Part shown: positions 24,262-36,712 of the stretch, one piece after another
How the letters are laid out: every line of letters begins with the position of its first letter
How positions within the stretch are numbered: position 1 is the stretch's first letter
Source of the DNA: Plotosus lineatus
Lineage: Eukaryota > Chordata > Actinopteri > Siluriformes > Plotosidae
Assembly: GCA_024760905.1 (NCBI GenBank)
Contig: CM045729.1
Span: 58,709,580-58,773,579, forward strand
DNA length: 64,000 nt
Direction of reading: 5' to 3'
The notes under the pieces: model-generated
What the model was told of the DNA's origin: nothing
The model's input: the letters and a program-made list of their open reading frames with translations, nothing else
Database searches by the model: none
Made by a program: the position numbers and the translations under genes

Positions 24262-24432
24262 CCAAATGACAAGGATTACTGATCCCAAAGTTGGGTTTTC
24301 AAGCCACACTATCAATGGGTTGTCACTGCTATCCCCTCAGTGCAGCTAACTCATTTATCAAAGGTCAGCCATGTCGCTCATGGTGACAGGCATGTAAAAG
24401 AACCATTGCTGACTTTCATCAAGAGTAGGTTG
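24262..24432 (+). mobile_element. tRNA-derived SINE fragment
   Basis: GATTACTGATCCCAAAGTTG and the body GTGCAGCTAACTCATTTATC, CATGTAAAAGAACCATTGC and GACTTTCATCAAGAGTAGG are seen. It ends at a CA/TA array and has no tail. Confidence 0.78.
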
Positions 24433-25051
<619 letters not shown>

Positions 25052-25071
25052 ACTACATACATCTTTGACTG

Positions 25072-25339
25072 TCTGTCTGTCTGTCATCCTTTCGGCTTTT
25101 CCCCTTTTTTTACTCGGAAGTCGCCACAGCGAATCATCGAATTCACACATTTGATTTGGCAGAGTTTTTTTTTTTTTATGTCGGATGCCCTTCCAGTCAC
25201 AACCTTTTTAGCAAGGGACAGAAACACGACTTTGCAGCTACTCTTTACGAAAGTCAGCAATGCTTCTTTTACATGCCTCTCGCCATAGACAGTGAGAGAC
25301 ATGGCCCACCTTTGATAACCCAGTTAGCTGCACTGGGGG
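25072..25339 (-). mobile_element. tRNA-derived SINE with RTE tail, 5' truncated, 20-bp target duplication
   Basis: The copy is flanked by perfect 20-bp direct repeats (ACTACATACATCTTTGACTG) at 25052-25071 and 25340-25359, so both insertion edges are exact. On the minus strand it contains the shared body, AAAAAGGTTGTGACTGGAAG, GGGCATCCGACAT and the RTE-type tail. The tRNA head is absent because of 5' truncation at insertion. Confidence 0.95.
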
Positions 25340-25359
25340 ACTACATACATCTTTGACTG

Positions 25360-25519
25360 AATCTACGAAAAAAAATTAGGTAAAAAGTTTCAGATCTGGA
25401 ACATTTACTTTCAGTACAGTAAGTCATGGATTGAAAGCTTGGACATGGTGGGAGGTTGACATGTACTGAATATTCCACCTAAAATGACAATGTTTTATTA
25501 ATAGCAATTTGTCAATATG

Positions 25520-25597
<78 letters not shown>

Positions 25598-27603
25598 AAT
25601 CATCAGTGACTGAGTTTGAAAATTACTTTTATTCTTCAGCATCATAAATTATATGGATTGCATAATACTGCTCCTAGAAGTCCTGAATGATGCAACTTCT
25701 ATCACTTTGAACAGATTGCTCTGTACTATCTGCTCTAGTAACCAAATGAGTGTAGTTTATATTCAGTATGATTATGTAGCCAATCAGCCATTTTCTATCG
25801 TCATATTTGAATTAAGCAAACCAAATGCAAAATCCATGGTAAATAGCACATTTTAAAAATAGCATCAAATTTATATAGCAGTGTGATGAAGGCTAAAGAC
25901 ATGCAACAAAATATTAGCATCTGATTTTTTTTTTTTTTTTTTTGATCAGGCAGTATATAATTGAAAACATGCTGTGTACTATAAATAGAAGGCCGTTCAT
26001 ATTTCTGATACTGTGGACAGATTGCTTTTCTAAGAGTGTAACACATTCCTTCATCGCTATTCCATGGATTTTATTATACCCTATGACCTTTTAAGCTTGA
26101 TAACCCCTACGATACAGCCAAAGTTGGTCACCAAACTTTAAATTTTAGTTATCTGTGCTGACAATATCCTCTGTAAATGTTACCCTTTGAATCCCCTGTA
26201 GTTTATGGACTTAACCTTGGGGGGGGGGGGGGGGGGGGGGGTTTAGAGCTGATGTAGCTCATAAAGGAGACACATTTTTTTCGTATCAGGACACTTTTAT
26301 TTACAGCTGAAAATTACACTGGATTACAAGAGTTCCACAACTATGGTGGTGTTTATGGATGATCCCTCTTTCCCGAATAGCAGAGAAGCTGAAAGTAAAC
26401 AATCAACATTCTGGTACTGTTATTTGGGCTGACAATGAAGAGGATGTATTACTTTTAATGTGTATACTTACAAAGCAGCACAAATGTTGCTGGCAAACGC
26501 CGTGTATATTTTGGGGAGGGGGGGAAAATGATAATATAATCTACATGAATAAAACTTGTCTGTCACAGTTTGTTTGAGACCTATCTTAACAGACATTCTG
26601 AAAAGACAATCATTTTAATTGGTAGACCATAAAATTACACAAATCCCCAAATTTTTAAGAGTACAGATATTAACCTCAGATCACTCAGTGGAACTCAAGA
26701 CCAGCTGCACCAAGTGAAGCTATGGTTAATAATAAATTATGGTGTAAAATCAATATGTTGAAAAAAGTTAGTTTAAAGGATATTGTAAAATAAACAGATC
26801 AATACTGTGTCACGAAATAATCCATTTCACCATTCACCAGTCAGTTACATGATCAAAGATGATCAGAATGATTTTATAGGTTGAAATGTACTTTATATTG
26901 CACACCATTTGGTTTCAGTGAGAAACGTATCATATACCCCACAGTGCACCTACTATATGGTTGTTGTATATTTTAAATTATGATTTAAGGCTGTCTCTTA
27001 GCACAATCATTAATATTGTAGCAGTTTCTAAACATGTAATAATTAAACATTTATGTTCAAATATAAAATATGCTATGATGGGGCTTACACTTTGTTAGTG
27101 CAACCAGCTTCAGTCTTTCTCCTGTTCTGTTAAAAACGAGTAAGGAAATTAATTGCAGTATGTCATGACCAATTGGTCTGGATATTGAGATTTCATGCAG
27201 ATTTGTTCACTGGATCTGTGGACTCTGGATTGAGTGGATAATGTTTCTCAGTCCTCATTACTGCTGAGGTGCATATTTCACATGACAGATGAAAGACATA
27301 CCGTCATTTTGGGATTCCATAAAGCTGTATGTATATTTATCTTTCATGTTTGTTTATTTGTAGACTGAGGTTCCTAATGAGTCATGGGTCAGCGTTTGGT
27401 AATGCACACTTATGGATTTATGAAGTGACACTGCAAATGACGAGGAACAGATTATGCTCATACCCAGCAATAAAGAAAATGAACCAGGGATGCAGGACAC
27501 ATGTCTTTCTGTCACCGTCAAGTCCTGTTATAAATGTATTAACAAGAAATGCCAACAAGCAAAGTATGTGTCATGTAAATAATCTCTGATACAGAAATGC
27601 ATA

Positions 27604-27604
<1 letters not shown>
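25360..27604. other. Non-coding stretch with TA array and a 23-base G tract
   Basis: A TA array lies at 25519-25592. A run of 23 G occupies 26219-26241 and a G-rich patch follows at 26512-26523. No recognised gene or repeat family was found in the remaining AT-rich sequence. Confidence 0.65.

Positions 27605-27687
<83 letters not shown>
27605..27687. repeat. CA microsatellite, about 41 units
   Basis: An uninterrupted CA run directly next to the left end of a Tc1 element. Confidence 0.98.
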
Positions 27688-27689
<2 letters not shown>

Positions 27690-27690
<1 letters not shown>

Positions 27691-29215
27691 GGTTCTCAAA
27701 AAGCAGAATTCTCAGAATTTATGATCATTTTCAGCAAATTTTCAAAGATAACACAAAAACTTTTCCTTTCATTCATGTTTAGTGGTTGGGTAAAGCCATT
27801 TATTATCAAAAAATGTGGCTCTTTTTAAATCATAATGGCAACAGAAACTAAACAAATGACCGTATCAAAAGTTTACATACCCCGGAGGTTTTGGCCTTAT
27901 ATCATACACACAATTTGATACACACAGCTTTAAATGGCTAATGCAGGTAGTCACCTCTGACCTTGCTTGTAATTGGGGTGTGAATAAAATGACAGTGAGC
28001 TGCTGAGAGACCACTGAATGTTTCAGCCAGTGCCCCACTGATGTTGCTTGATTCCAAGCAATGGGGAAAGCGAATGAAGCAACAAAGAGTCTGCAGGAGA
28101 AGTTGGTTGAACTTTATAAAACAGGAAAAGGATATAAATGAATAGCCATAGATTGAGAATGCCAATCAGCGGTGTTCAGACTCAATTTAAGAAGTGTAAA
28201 ATGAGGGATTCTGTTGAAATCCAGTTATACCAACAAAGAATTCTGTCACAACTATCATGACCTACAGGACTCTCTGAAAAAACCCCAAAAACAAAACAAA
28301 ACAACACAAAAAAACCCCAAAAAACTTCTGTGGCTGGCTGTTTCAGGGTGCAATAAGTAGGCACTTACAGAAAAACAGGCTGCATGGTAGAGTTGCTGGA
28401 ACAAAGTCGTTACGACACCATTAACACAAAGCAGTCCACTTATTATACACCCAACAGCACAAAGACAAGTCTCAAACCTTGTGGAACAAAGTTATGTGGC
28501 GTGATGAGACCAAAACGGAACTTTATGGTCACAGCCATAAAACAGTACATTTGGAGAGGATTAAACAAGGCTTATGATGGAAAGTACATCATTCCTACTG
28601 TGAAACACGGGGGTGGATTGCAGAGGGAACTTGGCCAGAACTGATGACAAAATGAATACAACATGTTATTAGAAAATTCTGGAGGAAAATCTTGCACTCA
28701 TTGATTTTTGATAAATTGTGTATGGGATGTACTTTGATGTTCCAACATGAAAATGATTCTCAACACAAGGCCAAGTTAACTGATCTTTGGCCACATCAGA
28801 ATAAAGTGAAGGTTCTGGAGTCGCCATCTCAGTCTCCGAGCCTCAATATCATTGAGTCTCTTTAGGGAGATCTCAAACAGGCAGTTTATGCAAGATACCC
28901 ATGAATTTAGAGAAACTGGAGGCATATTTACCAAAAAATAATGAGCAGGTTTACCATCTGAGAGAATTAAATACCTCATCCACATCTATCACAAAATACT
29001 TCAAGTGCTCAGTGATGTGAATGTGGACAATACACAGTATAAAGAACTAGTGTATCAAACTTTCGATCAGGTCAAGAGTTAACAAGATCAAAAGTTATTG
29101 GTGATAATAAATGGCTTCACACAACCGCTACCCAAGAGCAACAGAAAACTTTTTGTATTATCATTTATATTCTCAGAAAAATGGCCCCAAAAATTTCACA
29201 AATTTTGCACAACTA
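27690..29215 (+). mobile_element. Tc1-like DNA transposon, degraded, long IR/DR ends
   Basis: The left inner repeat TATCAAAAGTTTACATACCC lies at 27863-27882. Inside, the plus strand has the transposase start region (GAAGCAACAAAGAGTCTGC, KLYKTGKGYK-like near 28110) and VMRPKRNFMVTAIKQY and IIPTVKHGGGLQ at 28500-28625. The block ESPSQSPSLNIIESL*GDLKQA lies near 28820-28890. At the right end, TGATAATAAATGGCTTCACA corresponds in reverse to the left-end sequence. Stops and frameshifts in every region make it a pseudogene. A SINE and a second right-end copy follow. Confidence 0.85.
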
Positions 29216-29321
29216 TACTGATAATACTGATATACTGATTTAAATACCACATATGGTATTGATTAACTAAAATTAATTTCCTTTCATGTCATTTTTGACA
29301 AACACAGAAAATGTTGGGCTC

Positions 29322-29644
29322 TAGGGGCAGTGGTGGCCTGGTGGTAAAGGTGCTGGATCGCAGATCCTATGGTTAGGGGTTCGAGTCCCACTCTCCATAA
29401 GGACCCCCCAGTGCAGCTAGCTTTGTTATTAAAGGTGGGCCATGTCTCTCACTGTCCATGGTGAGAGGCATGTAAAAGAACTATAGCTGACTTTCGTGAA
29501 GAGCAGGCCGCAAAGCCGTCAACGTGTTTCTGCCCCTGGCTGAGTCATGAACGGCATCCGACGTAAAAACCTATGCCAAATCAAACATGCAATGATTCGC
29601 TGTGGCGACCCCTGAGAATTAGGGAACAGCCAAAAAGAAAGAAG
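29322..29644 (+). mobile_element. tRNA-derived SINE with RTE tail, full length, 18-bp target duplication
   Basis: This is the best full-length copy. An A-box-like TGGCCTGGTGG is at 29334-29344 and a perfect B box GGTTCGAGTCC at 29378-29388. The body carries GTGCAGCTAGC and CTCTCACTGTCCATGGTGAG. The 3' part has GGCATCCGACGTAAAAACC, ATGCCAAATCAAACATGCAA, GATTCGCTGTGGCGACCCC and a CCAAAAAGAAAGAAG end. Flanking repeats at 29304-29321 and 29645-29662 (ACAGAAARTGTTGGGCTC) agree at 17 of 18 positions. A functional tRNA is excluded because only the head is tRNA-like. Confidence 0.93.
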
Positions 29645-29662
29645 ACAGAAAGTGTTGGGCTC

Positions 29663-30115
29663 GCCTGAACAGAATATTTAGGAAGCATACCATCAAGTAT
29701 TTTTTTACAGGTGGTAAAATGTGATGCTGATTAAAAAATGAATGTTTTATGAGCTGTTATAGAGGATGTTGACTGCCTAGGACGGCAAATAGAAAACATG
29801 AATTGGACATGTCTGAGGATTATGAACTATCGCAGGTACAATCAAGTGTGTCATGGGCAATGCACAGTATTAAGATCCGGAGTATCTAAACTTTCAATTT
29901 GAGTATTTGGTTAGTTATCATTATCATTTAAAAAAAAGAGCGGACATGATTGTTTGATCATAAATGGCCTCACACAATCACTAACCATCAGTGAAAGAAA
30001 ATATTTTGTATTATCATTCATTATAATCTGAGAAACAGCAAAAATAATAATAAAAAAAATAAAATAAAATCATGAATTTTGCCACAATATGTAAACTTTT
30101 TAGCACAACTCTATA
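29663..30115 (+). mobile_element. Second Tc1 right-end copy
   Basis: The stretch from TCATGGGCAATGCACAGTAT (29851) to TATGTAAACTTTTTAGCAC (30088-30106) repeats in diverged form the right end at about 29000-29215. In reverse it matches the left end at 27690-27890. It contains GATCATAAATGGCCTCACAC and TTTTGTATTATCATTCATTA. Confidence 0.75.
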
Positions 30116-30274
30116 CACTGAAATTCTCAGAATTTCCTTACCTTCATATATTCAGTAAATCAATTTTAAACTTACAACACCTAAAGTGTTTGCAATTTAT
30201 GTTTATCCTTTATATTTTGTCTTTTATTTTACATTTTTCACATATTGTACCAGATCATATTGCCACAAGGTCAC

Positions 30275-31186
<912 letters not shown>

Positions 31187-31301
31187 TTATGCTTTGCTGT
31201 CGTCTGGTGTCGTGTGTAGGCTGTTGTCACCATGAACTTTAATCTCAATCGTGTCCGGTTTAAGGGACTCCTTGCCATTCTCTTCCTTTAGTGGTAGCTT
31301 C
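31187..31301 (-). CDS. ncam2: NCAM2 last coding exon (C-terminal end of cytoplasmic tail)
   Basis: This exon encodes the end of the intracellular tail of neural cell adhesion molecule 2, a homophilic adhesion protein of neurons. The minus-strand translation is KLPLKEENGKESLKPDTIEI, then KVHGDNSLHTTPDDSKA and a TAA stop at 31187-31189. The block LPLKEENGKE, the TIEIKV core and the DDSKA end match the mammalian NCAM2 tail closely, and this distinguishes it from NCAM1. The exon starts after a strong acceptor (TTTGTTCTTCTCTTCAG) at 31301 and its first base completes a split codon (phase 2). The lysine-proline-rich acidic tail has no membrane segment. The next exon upstream is the transmembrane exon at 33896-34103. 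The exon expected between them was not found. Confidence 0.93.
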
Positions 31302-31538
31302 CTGAAGAGAAGAACAAAGGCAAAGGTACAGCAAAAGCTGGAATGACGCACAAAGAATAATTGCTAACCACAGTCGCTGGAGTGCTCTGGCTGCTTCATG
31401 CGTCACCAGATGTGAGAGCCCCTTAGGTCCAAGTCTAACCTAATGTACAGCACATGCCATAGGTAAGTTTCAGCTACAGTCAAATAATAAGGATTAACAG
31501 AGGCAATCTAAAATATGTTTGTATACTGCAATAACATA

Positions 31539-32397
31539 CCGTATTCGATGTAATAAGTGCCCTGTTCCAGTAAACGCTCCCCCCAATGTTTTTGATCTTA
31601 CATCTAATAACCGCCCCTGTGTACTGGGAGCAAAATCGTAGATCAAACTTAGCAATTTTATGTGACCAGTCTCTGTGACCGTAAAATGAGGCATTCACTG
31701 CCTGTAAAAGTAAGTTTACATGGTATTTCAAGACCCCCTGCCACTGGGGAATGTCTATAATGTTCATCAGAAACAACACATTTGATTGTTCCGACGTGTT
31801 TTAAAAAACAGGAAAATATTTTGCTGTGTTCTCTTGATAAATGTTCAACAAGATGAACTATTAGAAACTGTTACAGCAAAACTATCAGATGCTCTGAATG
31901 AATGGGGCGATGAGCCAGATATGGACCTATCAGAAAGTTATGACCAGTATTTTTCACCCGATTCTCCTGCTCACTAACTTCATAAATTTAAGCACGTTCC
32001 TAGACATGTGCTTTTGTTTATGTTTATGTTGATTGGTTCAACGTGCCATATGCTAAAGTTGACATTCGTGTTAATTGGCTTGATTTTACTTCCAGGAAAA
32101 TGTTTCATGGAACAGCCGAAAGGAAAAGAAGAGTACCGAGAGGGAAAAGTAAGGGCTTTTTTTTTTTTTTTTTAATATACTGTTTTTATTTTCAGGCTTC
32201 ATGTAAGTAGTTTGTTTGATACCACAAAATGAATAATACACATACCAGTAAAACTCTTTTATTGTTCCGTTATTATTCATGTTTTCCACCTTGCTGGTAA
32301 TAAGCACTTACTGTTCCATTCCGCTGGTAACATTTTAATAAGCGCCCACCCACTCCGATTTTTAAAGCGCCCTGGGCTCTTATCACGTCGAATACGG
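31539..32397 (+). mobile_element. TA-flanked DNA transposon (CCGTATTCGA ends) in NCAM2 intron
   Basis: Inverted ends CCGTATTCGATGTAATAAG and, in reverse, CCGTATTCGACGTGATAAG agree at 21 of the first 24 positions. They are flanked by TA on both sides (31537-31538 and 32398-32399), as in Tc1/mariner-superfamily insertions. Inside, a plus-strand frame near 31830-31977 reads DELLETVTAKLSDALNEWGD and ends DYFSPDSPAH-like (QYFSPDSPAH). This could be the acidic C-terminus of a lost transposase. A second copy in opposite orientation lies at 51703-52558. Confidence 0.85.
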
Positions 32398-32399
32398 TA

Positions 32400-33895
32400 A
32401 TTACTTTGGTGCTGAAATTACCACTTCTTTTGTACTTCATTGAGTATGAGACCTTTTTTCGACTGAAGATTTAAACCATTACTTATTACATTTTAAAAAG
32501 AAAATAAATGGTCAGTTCTCAGAGCTCATTAATTTTTTCAGGAATGACATCAAAACATTTCTTTATAATCATACAGTAAATTCGTTAGGTGACAAGTTTA
32601 AAGACTTACTTTAAATTCCTCACAATTTTTTTTTTCACAGAAAATATGTGAAAGTAAGAATGAAACTAAAAATCCATTTCTGTAATCTATCTTTTCCCTG
32701 CTATTTGTCAAAGACACAAAAACATTCACTTAGTTTTTCTGTTAAGGGGTATTATAATTCTAACACATAACGATGTAACCTAATACATGACTCAGTTTGA
32801 ACAGATGAGGTGTATGAATAGGAGGCACAGAATTTCTAATTATTCATTCATTAAATGATGTATTTTTCCACAGAAATTTTTCCACACAGACAGATGTGTG
32901 CATTGTGAAAGAAATCCTGAAAGATGAAAATAAAAACTGGAAATAAAAAGAAATGTTTGATTCAGTTCTTTGGTACTTTACTGAAGGAAGGATAAATTAT
33001 AGCATGAATAATTAGTGTGTGATGTTTGTCAGACATATCTTTCATTTTTGAATCTTTCTTATGCTTTCATGCTGTTTTATAACTTTATGTTCTTTTTTTT
33101 TTTTGTCTGGAACCAGCATCTCTGTTCACAAGAAGCATCATGGTGCTAATAAGGTTATTAGAAGAAAGGCTTTAGAACAGCAGAGAATCTGAAGAGACCT
33201 ATCTGCCCATCCCATGGTCTGTGTTCGAGAGTTTCAAAGAAGTCTTTTAAAGCTCCAGTACTTGTTATTGGAACTGAAGGCAATCTTGCCCCCTAATCCT
33301 TCTGAACTCATAGCTAAGCAAACGTGACAGGATTTGATTCTCAGCTTCTAGTGCACATCTCACAGATACATTACATGACTGAAGAACAGGCGCTTCTTTG
33401 GCAGCAGACATGAAGAACCGATAAAGCACCTCCACAAAAGGTCAGAGTTTCGCTTGAATGAGCATATCTCTTCTGGGCCATCCAATAGATGCAGAGCTTA
33501 TGTGATACCACAAAATAAAATGTGATTCATGTGAAAAAGATCCTGCTATTTTGCTCCCCATTGTTGCTTGTAGTCTATAATAAATATCTTACATTTTTAC
33601 ATGGAAGGTCATGCATTGTTCCATATCGTGGCCAGCGGCGTGTAATAAATGTATTACTTACTTGCCATCTGACAGTAATGCAAAGCATGAAAGTGAAAAT
33701 GATGCAACATAAATTAAATAGAATAAAGGAAATAGTATATTGGAGTAAAAAAAAAAAAAAAAGTTGGGGCAAATAAAAATACAAATAACAAAAATCAACT
33801 ACTTATGGAAGAAGCAATAAGTGCATAGATGAGTGAGAAGGAACAAAACACAGATTATCCAAAACAAAACAAGAATCAAATTCAGTGGCACTCAC
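32400..33895 (-). other. NCAM2 intron sequence, expected cytoplasmic exon not found
   Basis: This is AT-rich intronic sequence on the NCAM2 strand. A non-repetitive, somewhat less AT-rich block at 33117-33490 has no recognised family. I searched by eye for a tail exon resembling KDGSKEPIVEMRTEDE and saw none. Confidence 0.6.
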
Positions 33896-34103
33896 AGATA
33901 GGCAGCTTTGCCTTCCTCCATTTCTTTGCTCTTGCCACTGGTGGCGGTCTTCTTGCTGCACAGCTTGCGTGTGATGCACATGAGCAGGCCACATTGGCGC
34001 AGAAAGAAGCAGCTGATGTCCACCAGTACAAGTAGCAGCAGCAGGCCTGCCAAACCCAATCCCACTAGTGCACCCAAACTGAGGCTGCTGAACAGGGAGT
34101 CTG
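33896..34103 (-). CDS. ncam2: NCAM2 transmembrane exon
   Basis: The minus-strand exon encodes the membrane-spanning helix and the start of the cytoplasmic tail of NCAM2. It reads [59 protein letters not shown] and EMEEGKAAY. It aligns without gaps to mammalian NCAM2 ([15 protein letters not shown] and [14 protein letters not shown]), which separates it from NCAM1 (KDMEEGKAAF). Four cysteines follow the helix (SC, QC, MC, LC); such juxtamembrane cysteines are palmitoylated in NCAM1, and the same role here is inference. The donor is CT|GTGAGT at 33896/33895 and the exon ends in phase 2. The acceptor is a CAGCAG pair, so the exon may start at 34103 or 34100. The 34100 start restores the split Asp codon found in mammals. 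Confidence 0.96.
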
Positions 34104-34702
34104 CTGAGACAGAAGACACAGAGCACCATCAGCTACATATGTACTCACACAAACCTCAACACTGGGTGAATTTATTACATTTAATTACATACAATTAACG
34201 AACTACTGACATCTACATTCAACAAACTTGAATTAAAAACCATCTTGTACACCTGCTCAACCGCACTTACTTTATTCGCCAGTCATGTGCGGAAGAATAA
34301 TGCTTGAAATCATGCAGCCACATGCCAAGAACATCCTTTGATGTTAATACCAAACATCAGAAACTAGTGATGTCTTTGACTTTAACACTAACAAGGATGT
34401 TAGCACTTCAGATATCGTTGATATCCTGACAATTTCACATACATTAGCCTCTAGCATTTACACAGAATCAAAACAAAGTTATAAACAAACGAATTGTGCG
34501 TGAGAATGGTCTGCAGGCTTGAATACCTTGTTGATGAAACATCAGAGGAGTTAACCTGTTAACCTGTCAACAGTTCACCTGTTTTTACACTCAGGCCATG
34601 GTGTCGATGATCTCCATGATTTGAGAAAATCGTGTAGGGGTCATGGGTTCGAATCATAATGATCTTGAGGCAACTGGGTGTAATCGTGATTATTGTGGAA
34701 AA
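34104..34702 (-). other. NCAM2 intron, nothing else recognised
   Basis: This is sequence upstream of the transmembrane exon on the gene strand. No further exon or repeat was recognised. Confidence 0.65.
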
Positions 34703-34840
34703 AAGTAAAGTCCGTTGGGCTTTTTACACCCGAGCCTATGGCTCATCAGGCCGGTGCTTATCCCCGGTTTCCACAGCTTGAAGCAACTAGGAGTTCAACT
34801 CCTCCTGGATGGGACGCTGGTCCGTCGCTGGTTAGTAGTC
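34703..34840 (-). mobile_element. SINE-like fragment (CCGGCCTGATGAGCC)
   Basis: On the minus strand the block ACCAGCGACGGACCAGCGTC, GGAGTTGAACTCC and CACCGGCCTGATGAGCCATA resembles a dispersed fish repeat, but the family name is not certain. Confidence 0.55.
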
Positions 34841-34842
34841 CT

Positions 34843-35135
34843 AGTAGTAGTAGTAGATTTATTTTGCGCTTTATCCATACTGTAATATTATGCTCAAAGC
34901 GCTCTGGGTATTGTTCAGAAGAAGGCTTGGCGAAAGAGATGCGTTTTAAAGTTTTAGGTTACCTTTCCAGTATATTTTTACTTGTACCAATTTATACTGC
35001 TGGATGAATAGAGGCACACTTGCGGTTAAGACCTTGCCAAGGGGTCTTAGCACAGTGGGGGTCTCACAGGGATTCAAACACACAACCTCCCGATCATGAG
35101 CCCAGCACCCTAATCACCACACCACCGGTTCCTAT
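34843..35135 (-). mobile_element. tRNA-like SINE with CTA-repeat tail
   Basis: On the minus strand the head is AACCGGTGGTGTGGTGATTA, GGGTGCTGGGCTCATGATCG and GTTTGAATCCC (B box). The body contains GACCCCTTGGCAAGGTCTTA and AGCGCTTTGAGCATAATATT. It ends AAATAAATCTACTACTACTA. Confidence 0.75.
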
Positions 35136-36712
35136 TGTGGAAAAACCTTTGACATTATTCTGCTTTGATAGCAGTCATGATAGAGCATGAAAATCGTAGT
35201 AGAGCGTAGTACATATTGCTTAACAAACATTAACAGAGCGTAATAGAGGCACCATTATGGGAGATAAAGATAAACTTGGGAACATGATTCCTTCAAGTTC
35301 AAGATTATGGCCCCAGTGTAAACTCAGGATTAGTATCACAACTACATTAAAGTTGTTTATAATAAAGTGGATTATGACTGTACCTAATACACGACTGTGT
35401 AATATATTTTGAATGTAGCTACAAAATAAACGCTCCTAGCTAAAGGTCTTCTATAATACATAATAAAAAGTTATTAATATGAGCTCTGTTTTTGAAGAGA
35501 GGGGTATAGGGCTTGAGACACTGAGAAAAACAAACAAACAAACAAACAAGGTTTCCACTGCCCAAAGTTTCTGTTGCTGTTTCATCTCAATTAATTATGA
35601 AAACGACATGAGGAACGATTCAGTGGACCAAGTAAACAGTGGAGCTGTTGAAAAGTTATATATGAAAGGTTATAAACCTGCACCACTTTATATAAATGTA
35701 ACGTGCATGTTTACAAAATTGTTTATCAAACGTGCCAAAAGTGTAATTTAGTATTAAAGATGTTGCACACTAAATTAAAAAAACCAAAAACAAAACATTT
35801 TACCATGTGTTGCATTTAAAGATAAAATTTCAGTTAAACAGTTTGACTGGCCTTGTGGCAATTGAAAGGCAGAAGCTAACTATTAGTCTACTGTGAAATA
35901 AGTTCAATGTCTGAAAAGGCATTCAGAGAGAGAAATTCATAAAAAAAAAAAAATCAGGCCATTCTTTTCACCTACACCTATCAATCAGCATGGCTGTTGA
36001 GAGCTCTACTTCCAACTTAAACATCTATAGGTGGGGATATTTTCCTGCATTAACGACAGAGAATTATGTGAAGAGAATTATGTGAGGTGAGTGGACTGCT
36101 TCACATGAAGCCTCGAGTAATTCAAAATATATTTACATGATCATGAGATAAAACGCAATAAGTGGTTAAAGAAAATTGAAGGCAAATATCCAGCAAAATG
36201 ATATGATAAACTCAACGTGTCTCCAGTAACTTTTCTAGTCCAGTTCTTCAGAATGAGTTTTAACACAGCTACACAACACTGTAAATAAGTATCGTGCATG
36301 TGCTCATACACTTTAGGTTTCAGACCGACTTTCACCTTTGATGAATGGAGGATGTAACCATCTCCTCAATGGCTTATTGGGCGGTGCATTCATTTTTCTA
36401 CATCTTTTCCCTTCTGAAAAATGTCTCCACGTTCTTTAAACTGATTTGTTGTTGATTTATAATGTCATTAGAGGCTCAATTTAGCCTCGTTAATATTACT
36501 TATCCTGAAGTTCCACAAATGGGTGTGATTCGTCTGCATGTGGGTTCAACGCACTCAATTAATTAAGTATGAGTGGTAATTGAGTCTTAGCAACGAGCAG
36601 CCATAATTCAGGCTCGATTGATTTTGACTAGCCAGAATATTCACAAAGAGGAGGACTTTGGATGGGCATCTAATTTCTGATTGACAGGCTAATGATCCTT
36701 ATAATCATGTAT
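35136..36712. other. Non-coding stretch, nothing recognised
   Basis: AT-rich sequence with short homopolymers (poly-A at 35940-35953) and an AAAC repeat at 35527-35548. No gene was recognised. Confidence 0.65.

Noticed and set aside
29322..29400. Functional tRNA gene
   Set aside because: A and B boxes are present, but no cloverleaf with acceptor stem is seen. The sequence is the head of a SINE with a full body, tail and target duplication.
33117..33490. The missing NCAM2 cytoplasmic exon
   Set aside because: Neither strand gives a SKEPIVE- or TTPLTEPE-like stretch in any frame that I could read.
33803..34129. 108-residue minus-strand frame overlapping the NCAM2 exon
   Set aside because: It is a shifted frame. 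The NCAM2 frame has clear family match and splice sites.
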